64,000 nt of DNA from Azophilus sp965199705 (GTDB lineage Bacteria > Pseudomonadota > Gammaproteobacteria > Pseudomonadales > Azotimanducaceae), in contig OZ241359.1 in NCBI GenBank assembly GCA_965199705.1, positions 2,790,001 to 2,854,000 on the forward strand, given 5' to 3'. Below, piece after piece: positions 7,948 to 16,305 of the stretch. The notes beneath the pieces are model-generated. The model was not told where the DNA came from. It did not search any database and worked only from the letters and a program-made list of their open reading frames with translations. Both the position numbers and the translations under genes were made by a program. Within the stretch, counting starts at the first letter, position 1; the number at the start of each line of letters is the position of its first letter.

Positions 7948-10280
7948 GGTCGGCACAGCCCGTAACCTCGAAAGCGTCCGGCGCCGACCAGCACCGGGCC
8001 CAAGACAGGCTGCTCGAACGTCATTACTGCGTGCGCGTGATTACGCTGCCCTCCATCGCTCTTGCGTCTGAGTGGAGGAAACTCGCGAGCGTGCGGAACG
8101 CCTTCCACCAGAGAAACCGGGTGCAACAGCACTTCGTCGGGGCGCGGGAGGCCAATGTGCTCGCAGGCATCCTTCACACTCTCCGCCGCCAGCTCCCATC
8201 TTCCCGGTCCGTCAAAATGCCGGTTGAGCACCACCGGAGTCACGCTTGCCCAGACACGTGATGGTCTCGTCCATGTGTCGGGCCGGAGATTGAGGGGGGA
8301 GGTCTCGCGTATATCGAGTTCCAGCCTGCACTCAAACCAATCGCCATCGAACAGACGATGTTCACGAGGCTGACCGGTGTCCGTCGGATGCAAGACGGGC
8401 CCGAGCAGGCTTCCGGCATCCTTATCGGCGCGCTCGCGCGGCAAAATCATCGCCAGACCCATGATGCGTCCATCGGCATGTTTGGCGCCGACGAAGGGCA
8501 GCGGCGCCAAGGCCAAATGCGGCCTGGTCGTGGCGCGGCCGTCTTTGCCATGACCGCTGAACCACTCCGGGGGTGGCTGCACGGGGCATTCGCGCATCAG
8601 CAACCCGCGCAGCGCCGCCGTCAGCTTGAGCGTGGTCGGCAAGGACACGCGGCGGCCACTGATGGCAAGGACGATAATGCGCGGGTGAAAGATGGAGTGA
8701 GGCTCAAGTTCCGGTGCTTTCCTGCATGAGTCCGCTTTTGAATACGCCTGCCATTTGCCCGGCTTGGGGCGCTCAGGTGTGCGAGGAACCCCTTGCGGGA
8801 ATTCCTGATCAAGCCGCCTTGTCAGCTGTTTGATATGTTGTCTTTGTTCGCGAGGAATTCTTCCGTGACTTCGGCCACCTCCCTTGCGCACTGCCGCAGC
8901 AAGCCGATCTCGTATTGTGTCAACATCCGGGGAACGGGCGAGGTACCGAGCCTCCGATTGAGTAAGGCAATCGAAGGCGTGACCGAACTTTCCACGCCAC
9001 CATTCCTCAAAGTCCGAGCCGTGTTTTTGTCTGAGTTCATGCAGTTGTTCCTGTGTTGGGTTCAGTTTCGCGGAATAGGGCTTACCGGTGAGGCCAACCG
9101 CGCCGATGACCTCACCCCCTTTCTTCTCTATCCACCCACGCAGGTTGGCCAGAGTACCACCTTGCCCGATGAAGTCATCCACCATGATGTACGCACGTTC
9201 CGGTTCAACCTTGCCTTCAAAAGCAGCTTGCCGAGCCAAACGACCGTAACCATCCGCACCTGTGTGTTTCACGATATTGGTTTGGACAACCGACATGTCA
9301 GAAGGAACGTCAAGATAGCCACCGAGCAACTTTGCCAAGGCATCGGGAATCGAGTTGAAGCCCTCGCACTCATAGGCACTGGCGCTGACAAACAAGGGGC
9401 GACAGTGCTTATCTCCATCAAGCAGGAGGCGAACCCGAGCCAGACATTCTTCATTGACCAAAGCATCAACAAGCCGAGCGGCGGCCATCGCATCGCCCGA
9501 CTTCGCAGCCGCATAGTCGGGGTGCCCCATGGTCTCCCACTCGGATGCCAACAGCACAGCACAGGGAAACTCTCGCCAAGCCACCCTCGGCGGCAGCTTC
9601 ATTGCCTTCAGTTCAGCTTTCGCCTGATCTAGTTCATCACGCAGGTCATGGTAAGTAATCCAGGCATCTCGATTATTCAACTCACCGAGGCGAGCGAGGC
9701 TGCCACGGGATGGAATACGCAGGCGCAGAGCTGCTATGCCCTCGGTCGGCTCCCAGATCGCCTTGATACCCGAATCCTTCTCGACCCATGCCTGCACGAA
9801 GGATGCGGAGTGCCCCACATGCGTGACCTTGGAGGCGATGCTGCCCAGAGCTTCTGCGTGTTGACCCAGAGATTCCCGCCAGATGAAGCGCACGGTCGGG
9901 TCATGGGGAATGGCCACCGGAAAGCCGCGCGGCTGACGTGACCGGTACTCTGGAAGATAAGCCAACCCTTTTTTGCGCAACTTCGCCAAGGCCGTCTTCG
10001 GCTTGCTGATGTTTTTGTGGCCATCGTCGTTGACTGGTACATAACTTACAACGGAAGCACGTTGGCAGGCATCGGAAGCCGCGATTGCGGGAGGTTCCAA
10101 CCCTTCGAGCCATTGCAAAGCGTCACCTTCCCCGGCATCTTCGCCGGTCTCGAACCAAGCCGCTGCCAAAGCCATGAAAACCCGATCCGGATGCGGCGGC
10201 CATTCGGCATGCTCCTTGCGCGGACCATCGTCCGCGGCCATCGACCACCCGTTCAGATAGGAAAGGGCGAGGGCGAACAT
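7938..10280 (-). CDS. csb2: Csb2 (Cas5-Cas6 fusion) of type I-G with an inserted phosphoribosyltransferase-like domain
   Basis: In type I-G systems Csb2 combines the Cas5-like subunit, which caps the crRNA 5' handle, with the Cas6-like ribonuclease that processes pre-crRNA. The N-terminus (about residues 1-203) is Cas5-like, with the EWPPHPDRVFMALAAAW motif at 26-42. The C-terminus (about 490-780) is Cas6-like and ends in the glycine-rich GAGRFRGYGLCRP loop (767-779). Between them is an insertion of about 285 residues. It contains AYIMVDDFIGQGGTLANL (363-380), a clear PRPP-binding loop of phosphoribosyltransferases. Ordinary Csb2 proteins are about 500 residues long, so the 780 here is explained by the insert. 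One open frame runs throughout. The start overlaps the csb1 stop; the stop overlaps the tsaD stop by 10 bp. The insert's function is unknown. Confidence 0.88.
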   Translation of the reverse strand: MFALALSYLNGWSMAADDGPRKEHAEWPPHPDRVFMALAAAWFETGEDAGEGDALQWLEGLEPPAIAASDACQRASVVSYVPVNDDGHKNISKPKTALAKLRKKGLAYLPEYRSRQPRGFPVAIPHDPTVRFIWRESLGQHAEALGSIASKVTHVGHSASFVQAWVEKDSGIKAIWEPTEGIAALRLRIPSRGSLARLGELNNRDAWITYHDLRDELDQAKAELKAMKLPPRVAWREFPCAVLLASEWETMGHPDYAAAKSGDAMAAARLVDALVNEECLARVRLLLDGDKHCRPLFVSASAYECEGFNSIPDALAKLLGGYLDVPSDMSVVQTNIVKHTGADGYGRLARQAAFEGKVEPERAYIMVDDFIGQGGTLANLRGWIEKKGGEVIGAVGLTGKPYSAKLNPTQEQLHELRQKHGSDFEEWWRGKFGHAFDCLTQSEARYLARSPDVDTIRDRLAAAVRKGGGRSHGRIPREQRQHIKQLTRRLDQEFPQGVPRTPERPKPGKWQAYSKADSCRKAPELEPHSIFHPRIIVLAISGRRVSLPTTLKLTAALRGLLMRECPVQPPPEWFSGHGKDGRATTRPHLALAPLPFVGAKHADGRIMGLAMILPRERADKDAGSLLGPVLHPTDTGQPREHRLFDGDWFECRLELDIRETSPLNLRPDTWTRPSRVWASVTPVVLNRHFDGPGRWELAAESVKDACEHIGLPRPDEVLLHPVSLVEGVPHAREFPPLRRKSDGGQRNHAHAVMTFEQPVLGPVLVGAGRFRGYGLCRPHD
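8814..9674 (-). other. Phosphoribosyltransferase-like domain inserted in Csb2
   Basis: This is the coding segment for about residues 203-489 of csb2. The recognisable fold spans about 253-465, from HPDYAAAKSGDAMAAARLV to TIRDRLAAAV. Key elements are a DGDKHCRPLFVSASAYECEG strand-loop (288-307), the NIVKHTGADGYGRL loop (335-348) and the PRPP loop VDDFIGQGGT (367-376, about 9153-9182). Near the end is the segment FDCLTQSEARYL. The two acidic residues followed by a Gly-Gly-Thr turn are the diagnostic PRTase signature. Similar free-standing proteins are, as I recall, annotated as phosphoribosyltransferase in accessory regions of proteobacteria; that is memory, not a search. Exact boundaries are estimated from where Csb2-like sequence stops and resumes. 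Confidence 0.8.
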
Positions 10281-11641
10281 CAGTCTGCTTCAGCCCCGAC
10301 GCCACTCTTCCTCGCCAACCTCTGGCTGCGCAACACAAGCTGGATGAGATCTGGAGAGGGCATCAGATCAATAACGCCCTCCCAAGGCAACCCGGCACTT
10401 CGGGCTTCCTTGATGGCCGCGTCCAGCAGTTCCAGTGCAGCGTCCGCGTCAAGCGGGAACTCCGACGGCGTCTCGCCGGGCCGGTCGAGCAACTGCCAGG
10501 CAGATGGTCCTTCGGCGAACAGATGGCAGCGGGAGCGAAGATCCACATCCTCACGAGCCAGAGTTCCCGCCGCAAGACCGAGCGCGGCGAGCGCGGTGCG
10601 CGCAGCAAGATCCACTTGGTATTCGGAGTCCGGAGCGCCATCAAGCGGGAAGCGCAAGCGACGCAGCACAGCCAGCGACAGCGTTGTTGTTTGCACGGCT
10701 CGCGATATGGTGAATCCGCCCAGAATGCGGGCCCGAACTTTCACCTCCCGTCCATGTTCGTCAAGTTTGGTCTCGTACTTGATGCAATTGTTGTTGTCCC
10801 GTACATAATCAAAGTCCGGTGTGACGTTTCCGTGGTTAATCACGGAAGGTCGTCCCTGATCGGGAACATCCTTGCCGGACTTCGGGTCATACACAACATC
10901 TTTACCTTTGCTGTTGGGTTTATACAGCACGGGCTTGCCATTGGCGCCCTTCTTGGCTTCATCCTCAGACAAGGTCCATTCGCCATTTTCCTTCCTGAAT
11001 ACTGGACCAGCGCCTTTCTGTATAGCTGCCTGGTCAATACGACTTGATGTCTTGACTCCAGGCACTGCATCGTAACCAACGATTTCCGAGACCAGCGCGC
11101 GTTGAAACTTGGCTCCCAAGCCGCCACGCGGCCCCGTCGAGTCCCACAAACCGAACACCAGTGCGGTGGGGCACAGGCCGAACAGCCCAGTGGCGTTGCG
11201 GATGTCGGCGGTGTCAAGCATGCAGCCTTGGGGAGATTCTCGGAACATTTTGTTATCAAGAAGACTATCCCGAAAGAGTGCATCGGCGATGCGGTGCGGG
11301 GCCTCCAAACTGTTCACGGTGAATGGCTTGGGCAGATCTTTCTGATCAAAGCGCACTTGCAGAAGTGGAAGAGCCACCTGATTCGCGCGATACGCTTCAA
11401 GCAACGCCAGCTCCATCCGGTTGGCTTGGGACTGCACGGAATCGAGGAGTACGCACTCACGTAACTCACCGGTCTTCGGATCAACGCGCTTCTCGGTGGC
11501 GTACTTGCCACCCTCATAGGTCGGGGGAAACACCTTGTCACCGGGACCACCTACCGGTTGATAGCCTGTCACACAGCGAAAAGCGGCCGCCCTTCCGGCG
11601 ACGGCATCGCGCAGATTTGTCAGATCGAGTTTGGTTGCCAT
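10280..11641 (-). CDS. csb1: Csb1, Cas7 subunit of type I-G
   Basis: Csb1 (GSU0053 family) is the Cas7-like backbone protein that coats the crRNA spacer in the type I-G Cascade complex. The protein is 453 residues. Family landmarks are GYQPVGGPGDKVFPPTYEGG (about 26-45), VLLDSVQSQANRMELALL (about 64-81), FGLWDSTGPRGGLGAKFQRAL (about 163-183) and the SRIDQAAI segment. A charged, lysine-rich region at about 215-270 (repeated GK and SGK) looks like a flexible loop. A gaggag Shine-Dalgarno precedes the ATG at 11641. It is the third gene of cas3-csb3-csb1-csb2 and overlaps csb2 by one base. Confidence 0.93.
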   Translation of the reverse strand: MATKLDLTNLRDAVAGRAAAFRCVTGYQPVGGPGDKVFPPTYEGGKYATEKRVDPKTGELRECVLLDSVQSQANRMELALLEAYRANQVALPLLQVRFDQKDLPKPFTVNSLEAPHRIADALFRDSLLDNKMFRESPQGCMLDTADIRNATGLFGLCPTALVFGLWDSTGPRGGLGAKFQRALVSEIVGYDAVPGVKTSSRIDQAAIQKGAGPVFRKENGEWTLSEDEAKKGANGKPVLYKPNSKGKDVVYDPKSGKDVPDQGRPSVINHGNVTPDFDYVRDNNNCIKYETKLDEHGREVKVRARILGGFTISRAVQTTTLSLAVLRRLRFPLDGAPDSEYQVDLAARTALAALGLAAGTLAREDVDLRSRCHLFAEGPSAWQLLDRPGETPSEFPLDADAALELLDAAIKEARSAGLPWEGVIDLMPSPDLIQLVLRSQRLARKSGVGAEAD

Positions 11642-11660
11642 ATCTTCTCCTCAGGCTCAG

Positions 11661-12578
11661 TTATGCCGGACGGGCGATGACGAAATTCCTGTACTTGTCA
11701 ACGGTAATTCGTTGACTTCGATACACCTCACGGACGCCACGAGCATGCAGGGTTTTCCGGTCCGGCTCGGGTGCCTGGGACTGGGCCATCGCGAGCACGG
11801 AGCGCACGGTCTCGACGTCAAGAGCACAGTCCCATATAGGCCAGCTTAACGCGACGGTCCGGCCCATTTTGAAAAATCCTGTCGTTTCCAGTTGTGCCCC
11901 ATTTGGCATCGCGGGGAACAGTGGAAGCGCTTCGACAGCGAGCCGATTCGCCCCGCGCATCGTGGGAACGCCACCACTGCCGGAGGGATTACTCCAACGC
12001 AGAGCGTAGCGACGGTCCTCCTGCGGGTCCCAACGAAGACCCAGCCTGGAATCAGAGTAATTCCAAGGCTTGAACAACGACTCGTCCAAGTGTTTCGAGC
12101 TCGTCTTGATCGTCAGTTGTTTCATCGTGCCGAGAAAATGCTGATGCCCGGAACCACTCACGGCGCGCAGAGCAGTATCCTGAATTTCACCCTGTTCGTT
12201 GACAAGGACTTCGCAGCCAAAAGCGGCCATGAAATCAGCATGGCCTCGTTCTTGAGGCGATGCCTGACGCTGAGCCGCGAGCGTCACTTCTCGAAATCGC
12301 TCAGGGCTGATTGCCAGGTTCTGGGCAAATTCAAATTCCGGCGCCGCCCGGCTCAAGGCAGAATCAAGCAACGCCACCAATTCTTCGCAAGACACCTCCT
12401 GACTCGAAACCAGTTGTGGCGACCAGACACCTCCACGCACAACCCACTTCATACGCCATTCGCTGTCAGACCGCGCCAGGGTTGCAGTGCGTAAAGTCCC
12501 CACCGCGGCCAGAAAACCCAGCAAATTTCCGCCATCCAGGCCGCTCAGCAAGACTCCTTCACCCTCATTCTTCGGCAT
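11661..12578 (-). CDS. csb3: Csb3 (Cas8u2), type I-G effector subunit
   Basis: Csb3 is the small Cas8-like subunit in one branch of type I-G; its presumed role is PAM or target recognition within Cascade. The protein is 305 residues from the ATG at 12578. That start has a gggaggagg Shine-Dalgarno six bases upstream and overlaps the cas3 end by 14 bp. The next ATG upstream (12599) lacks such a site. Landmarks are GVLLSGLDGGNLLGFLAAVGTLR near the N-terminus, SGHQHFLGTMKQL in the middle and LRWDPQEDRRYALRW (about 190-205). The C-terminal IWDCALDVETVRSVLAM segment is also typical. Identification rests on these motifs and on position between cas3 and csb1. Confidence 0.87.
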   Translation of the reverse strand: MPKNEGEGVLLSGLDGGNLLGFLAAVGTLRTATLARSDSEWRMKWVVRGGVWSPQLVSSQEVSCEELVALLDSALSRAAPEFEFAQNLAISPERFREVTLAAQRQASPQERGHADFMAAFGCEVLVNEQGEIQDTALRAVSGSGHQHFLGTMKQLTIKTSSKHLDESLFKPWNYSDSRLGLRWDPQEDRRYALRWSNPSGSGGVPTMRGANRLAVEALPLFPAMPNGAQLETTGFFKMGRTVALSWPIWDCALDVETVRSVLAMAQSQAPEPDRKTLHARGVREVYRSQRITVDKYRNFVIARPA

Positions 12579-15500
12579 CGTTCGCCTCCTCCCACTCACT
12601 GCGCCGCCAGTCGGCCAGGCGCAACAGCGCTTCGAGCCATGCCAGCCCCCACCAGCCGTAGCGCCGAGTCAGTCGCCAATATCGCTCCGCGATGCCGGAA
12701 TCCAGCCGTTCGAGACCGGTCGGGCCGCACCAGATCATGTGATGCCCTTCAAGCTGATACTCGACCTGCGGAGCATCATCATCAAATACGACCGGGGCGA
12801 ACGGGCGACAATGGCCGTGGTGGCTGGCCACAAGATGCAACACCAAATCACGCAGGTCATCTTCTCCAGGCAATAGCCCCGATGCCGATTCGGCCATACG
12901 CACCGACAAGAGTTCATGCCTGCCGCCTTTGGGATAGCCCACGGACTCGCGTGCGCGGTTGTACGCGGCGCGAGTTTCGGGCAGGTGTGCAGACTTCGCC
13001 AAGGTCTCCGATGAGCCCATGTAAGCCGCGCTCCACTGGTAATTTCCACCGCGCAGCAGTGACTGAAATCGAGGATCAGCCTTGCCCACATCATGCAGCA
13101 ATCCGGCAAGCGCGACTGCATCCACCAGCCGCTCCGGCAAACCGCACCCAAGAGCATGTCGCCGTGCGAACTTCTCCACTCCCGGCAGATGCGTACGCAG
13201 TGGCACAGGTGCACCGTCCTGATGCGAGATGCCGGATGCCGAAGCGTCATCCTCGTCACTGAAAACACCATCCTCACTCTCACCAGCCAGTCCTGCAACG
13301 CGGCGGCACCCGACAAGCATCAGGTACGAATCTCCAATCAAGTGGAATGCCCTTCCGAGCCTGCGAGCAACCCGAAACTCCCGGGCAAGATCGCAGGCGG
13401 TTTCCTTCAACCAGTTCCAGTCGTCAGGCACCTCGGAATCCGCCAGCGAATGGAGAAGCCCGTGCAGATCCGAGACGACTTCGTCAGGATCCTCCTCATA
13501 CCTTGGCCCCGGATTCTCAAGCAGCATCAGTGCCACTGCCCTGGCGGGCAAGCTATCCGGCCACAGGGATACGAGCGCCTTGTGCAGCCGCAGGGCAGGC
13601 TTGGCGCGGGCGATTCTGTGTGCAGAGTCGCCAACATCCAGGCAAGCCGGGGGCGCGTCGCGAGCAAGATCAAGATCGCCGAGTGCGTTCCAGGAGCCGG
13701 GGTGCCTGGTTGGTATGACAACCACATCACCCGGGCGAATATCGTGTACGTCAGAAGTGATTTCACTCTTACGGGTCTGCCGTCCACGCCAGCGCACGAC
13801 CGCTCGATCAGCCTGCTTGTCCGGTTCGCGCCCAACCGCGCCTGTCGCTTCCTCCACCCTCGCTTCGTCTCGCTCGTCGTGAGCAGAGGGCACATCGGCC
13901 GTCGCATCTTCTGTATCACCGTCACCAGCCAACCAGCGCTTGAACACGCCGACAGGCACCGGGAGCGTCTCGCCGCTGCTCGGCGGGCACAGACTCAGAG
14001 ATTCAAGAGCGGCTTGCTTTCCATCGTCGCTGGAGAGATCGATATCCGCGCGCCAGCACACCTGCACATCCGGCGCGCCCTGCTGCGGACCACGCAGAAA
14101 GATCCTCACATCCGGCGATGGTTTGGGTTGGGGCGCAGTTTGCGCCCAGCAGTCGATATGTGCAGGCAACATCACCGGCGCATATTTCGCTGGCGCGTTC
14201 AGGTTGGCAAGCGCACCCTCACCCAGCGTCTCCACCCGCGCTTCCATAGCGTGAATACCGAAATCCACCGCGCCGTCGGCATCCTTGGCATCCTCTTTCA
14301 GCCACTTCCAGGTCTTGGTCAGGGCCGCGCCATAGATCGGGTCGCCCTTGTCGCCTCGTCTCAAACTGACCTGATCAGCGCGAATGAAGATCGCGGCCCG
14401 GCAATCAATGTCTCTTCCCATGCGGTTCAACCGCCCGAAGCGCTGTCGCAACGCATCAAGGCTGGCGCACTCGGTCACCAGCGCGTCGAAATCAAGGTCC
14501 GCGCCCACTTCCAGCGTCTGGGTAGCGACAACTACGACCGGCTTCTCCAGAGCCCGCGTACTGGATTGATCCGAATGCAACTGGAAACGACGCAACCGAT
14601 CGCTCACGGCTTCCCTGTCCACCGAACGCATCCGACCCGTGAGCAAGACGGTCTCCACCTCCGGATCCGATCTCAGCAATTCATGGGTTCGGCGAGCCGT
14701 CGCAACCCGATTGGCGAAAACGACAATAGCGCGGCGCTGTTCCTTTGAAAACTTTCTGGCAGCACAAGCCAACGCCTTCGCCAGCTGTTCCGTACCGCAA
14801 TCGGATTTTTCGATCTGGACAGGTGCCATCAACTCGGCCGGTTTTCGCGCCAGTTGACGCTTCCCGAGCGGGTGGCTCGCATCGCGCTTCTGATCGGAAT
14901 TGTCACGAAAGACATGTCCAGCATCAGAGGGTGGTGTCGCCGACATCACCACCGGGTGGAAGCACCGACCAAGAGGCTCCTCGGCCCACTGCCGATACTT
15001 GCGAACCGCATGCAGCGTCTGCAAGAAAGGCTGTGCACAGTGCGCCTCATCCAGCAGGATGAGGCTGTCGTTGGCGACGAGCCCCGCCAGGATGGGCCAC
15101 ACGCCGCTTCCGCGTCCGTACCCGCGAAACAGGAGTCGTGAGCCAATCTGATCGACAGTAGTGGCCACGATGGTGGGTTGAAGGGGATTATGCACCCATG
15201 CTTCGGAACGGTGCGTTCCGCCGCGGAGCGCCTGAACGACCAGTGGTTGCTCACCTTCGAACCCAGCCGTCTGTCCGTGTGCGACAATTCTCAAGGCATC
15301 TGCAACCGCCTTGAGCGTGCCCTCCTTTGCGCTGGCGAGATGCCGGGCCAGACGCCGCGCTCGTTCGAACGCCTCATCGACGATTATTCGTCGGTCCACC
15401 ACAAAAAAGATGCGGCGTGGTGCGGTAATCGGCCGGGATTCTGCCAATCTGGATGCCTGAGCCGCCAATGCGAAAACGGCGATATCCATACAGGCGGTTT

Positions 15501-15705
15501 TGCCGGATGCCGTTGGCAGGCCGATTGCGGCGGGCCAGGGCTTTCTGTTTGCCACCGGGCCGGTGGGTGCGGCGTCTTTGTTCTCGTTGGATTCCAGTAC
15601 GCGCTTGGCGAGGTCCGTCTGCCACTGGAATGGCGTCATCTCCTTGCCCCAAAGCGAGGTGAAGAACGCTGGAAAGTCGGTGGCGGACAGGTTGTCGGTA
15701 GTCAT
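12565..15705 (-). CDS. cas3: Cas3 helicase-nuclease of type I-G (HD domain at C-terminus)
   Basis: Cas3 unwinds and degrades target DNA recruited by Cascade. This protein has 1046 residues with the superfamily-2 helicase first. Walker A is LPTASGKT (63-70) and the DEAH box is at 219-222. A helicase C-terminal half follows with ATQTLEVGADLDFDALVTE. The HD nuclease is at the C-terminus, with LLHDVGKAD at 869-877 and SHHGH further on. Helicase-then-HD order is the reverse of most type I Cas3 proteins and is characteristic of type I-G. A gggag Shine-Dalgarno precedes the ATG. It is the first gene of the operon. Upstream lies an insertion-sequence remnant, so the native promoter may have been lost or replaced. 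Confidence 0.94.
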   Translation of the reverse strand: MTTDNLSATDFPAFFTSLWGKEMTPFQWQTDLAKRVLESNENKDAAPTGPVANRKPWPAAIGLPTASGKTACMDIAVFALAAQASRLAESRPITAPRRIFFVVDRRIIVDEAFERARRLARHLASAKEGTLKAVADALRIVAHGQTAGFEGEQPLVVQALRGGTHRSEAWVHNPLQPTIVATTVDQIGSRLLFRGYGRGSGVWPILAGLVANDSLILLDEAHCAQPFLQTLHAVRKYRQWAEEPLGRCFHPVVMSATPPSDAGHVFRDNSDQKRDASHPLGKRQLARKPAELMAPVQIEKSDCGTEQLAKALACAARKFSKEQRRAIVVFANRVATARRTHELLRSDPEVETVLLTGRMRSVDREAVSDRLRRFQLHSDQSSTRALEKPVVVVATQTLEVGADLDFDALVTECASLDALRQRFGRLNRMGRDIDCRAAIFIRADQVSLRRGDKGDPIYGAALTKTWKWLKEDAKDADGAVDFGIHAMEARVETLGEGALANLNAPAKYAPVMLPAHIDCWAQTAPQPKPSPDVRIFLRGPQQGAPDVQVCWRADIDLSSDDGKQAALESLSLCPPSSGETLPVPVGVFKRWLAGDGDTEDATADVPSAHDERDEARVEEATGAVGREPDKQADRAVVRWRGRQTRKSEITSDVHDIRPGDVVVIPTRHPGSWNALGDLDLARDAPPACLDVGDSAHRIARAKPALRLHKALVSLWPDSLPARAVALMLLENPGPRYEEDPDEVVSDLHGLLHSLADSEVPDDWNWLKETACDLAREFRVARRLGRAFHLIGDSYLMLVGCRRVAGLAGESEDGVFSDEDDASASGISHQDGAPVPLRTHLPGVEKFARRHALGCGLPERLVDAVALAGLLHDVGKADPRFQSLLRGGNYQWSAAYMGSSETLAKSAHLPETRAAYNRARESVGYPKGGRHELLSVRMAESASGLLPGEDDLRDLVLHLVASHHGHCRPFAPVVFDDDAPQVEYQLEGHHMIWCGPTGLERLDSGIAERYWRLTRRYGWWGLAWLEALLRLADWRRSEWEEANDAEE

Positions 15706-16036
15706 CGCGCTCCCTTGCCCACGTCACCCAACGTTCCCCGGCCAGCGGGGGCTGATCCTGACCGTACACCGGACCCAGTGCGCGTCCACCGCAACCTCCT
15801 GCCCGCCCAGCCTGCGCTTGGCCACCGTCATGTGTTGAGAACAGATAAATTGTCCGGTCTTGTAACACATGAACTGTCCAGTTTCAGACTGCGCCGAATT
15901 GGGACGATTCGGGGGTGGTCATGGGCATTGTTCAAGTCAACCAGGACAGGAGGATGGCGGTGTTCGAGGATGCGTACACGTTGTGGACGGAGCGTCGGCT
16001 GACGCAGTCGGAGGCGGCGCACCGGCGGCGGCGCGA
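15706..16036 (+). mobile_element. Insertion-sequence remnant with truncated transposase
   Basis: This 331-bp stretch holds no intact gene. From about 15829 there is an IS-end-like segment: an 8-bp inverted repeat (catgtgtt at 15829-15836, aacacatg at 15864-15871), then aactgtccagtt (15872-15883). Aaattgtccgg and aactgtcc motifs of this kind are common at the ends of IS481/ISNCY-type elements. An ORF from the ATG at 15921 reads MGIVQVNQDRRMAVFEDAY, then LWTERRLTQSEAA. That resembles the start of an ISNCY-type transposase helix-turn-helix. It breaks off at about 16036, where the duplicated tsaD end begins in another frame. The stretch 15706-15828 shows nothing I can name. Confidence 0.6.
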
Positions 16037-16267
16037 GCCGGCGCCGTGGCTGCCAATGTGCGTCTGCGCGACTATCTGGCGGCCATGCCCGAGGCCGTCC
16101 TGCACTACCCGCCACTGCCGCTGTGTACCGACAATGGCGCCATGATCGCCTATGCCGGATGGCGACGATTAGCGGCAGGCCAGTCCGAACCTCTGGCCAT
16201 CCACACCCGACCTCGCTGGCCGTTGTCTGAACTGCCTACAACGCCTGGGCCGGGTGTCATGCCCTAG
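16037..16267 (+). pseudogene. Isolated duplicate of the tsaD 3' end (direct repeat copy B)
   Basis: The fragment is nearly identical to 7711-7931 up to 16257 and encodes the last 74 or so residues of TsaD (AANVRLRDYL to RPRWPLSEL). It then ends PTTPGPGVMP and a stop at 16265-16267. It has no upstream part of tsaD and cannot make an active enzyme. The sequence to its left is a truncated transposase. Because its right side leads into ordinary chromosome, this copy may keep the original end of tsaD, while the intact gene has an end supplied by the inserted segment. That direction is inference. Confidence 0.93.
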
Positions 16268-16305
16268 TCTCGGCTTGCGCCTGGACTCTGCCGAATCACT
16301 GCGCT

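Noticed and set aside
8814..9674. The phosphoribosyltransferase segment as a separate gene nested in csb2
   Set aside because: The csb2 frame is continuous on both sides, there is no stop, and I see no convincing ribosome-binding site at the start of the segment.
13093..14748. Open frame of 551 codons antisense to cas3
   Set aside because: cas3 on the minus strand has intact helicase and HD motifs across the same region; the plus-strand product has none.
15918..16093. A complete small transposase or transcription factor gene
   Set aside because: Only the first 35 codons or so resemble a transposase; the frame then runs out of frame through the tsaD copy.
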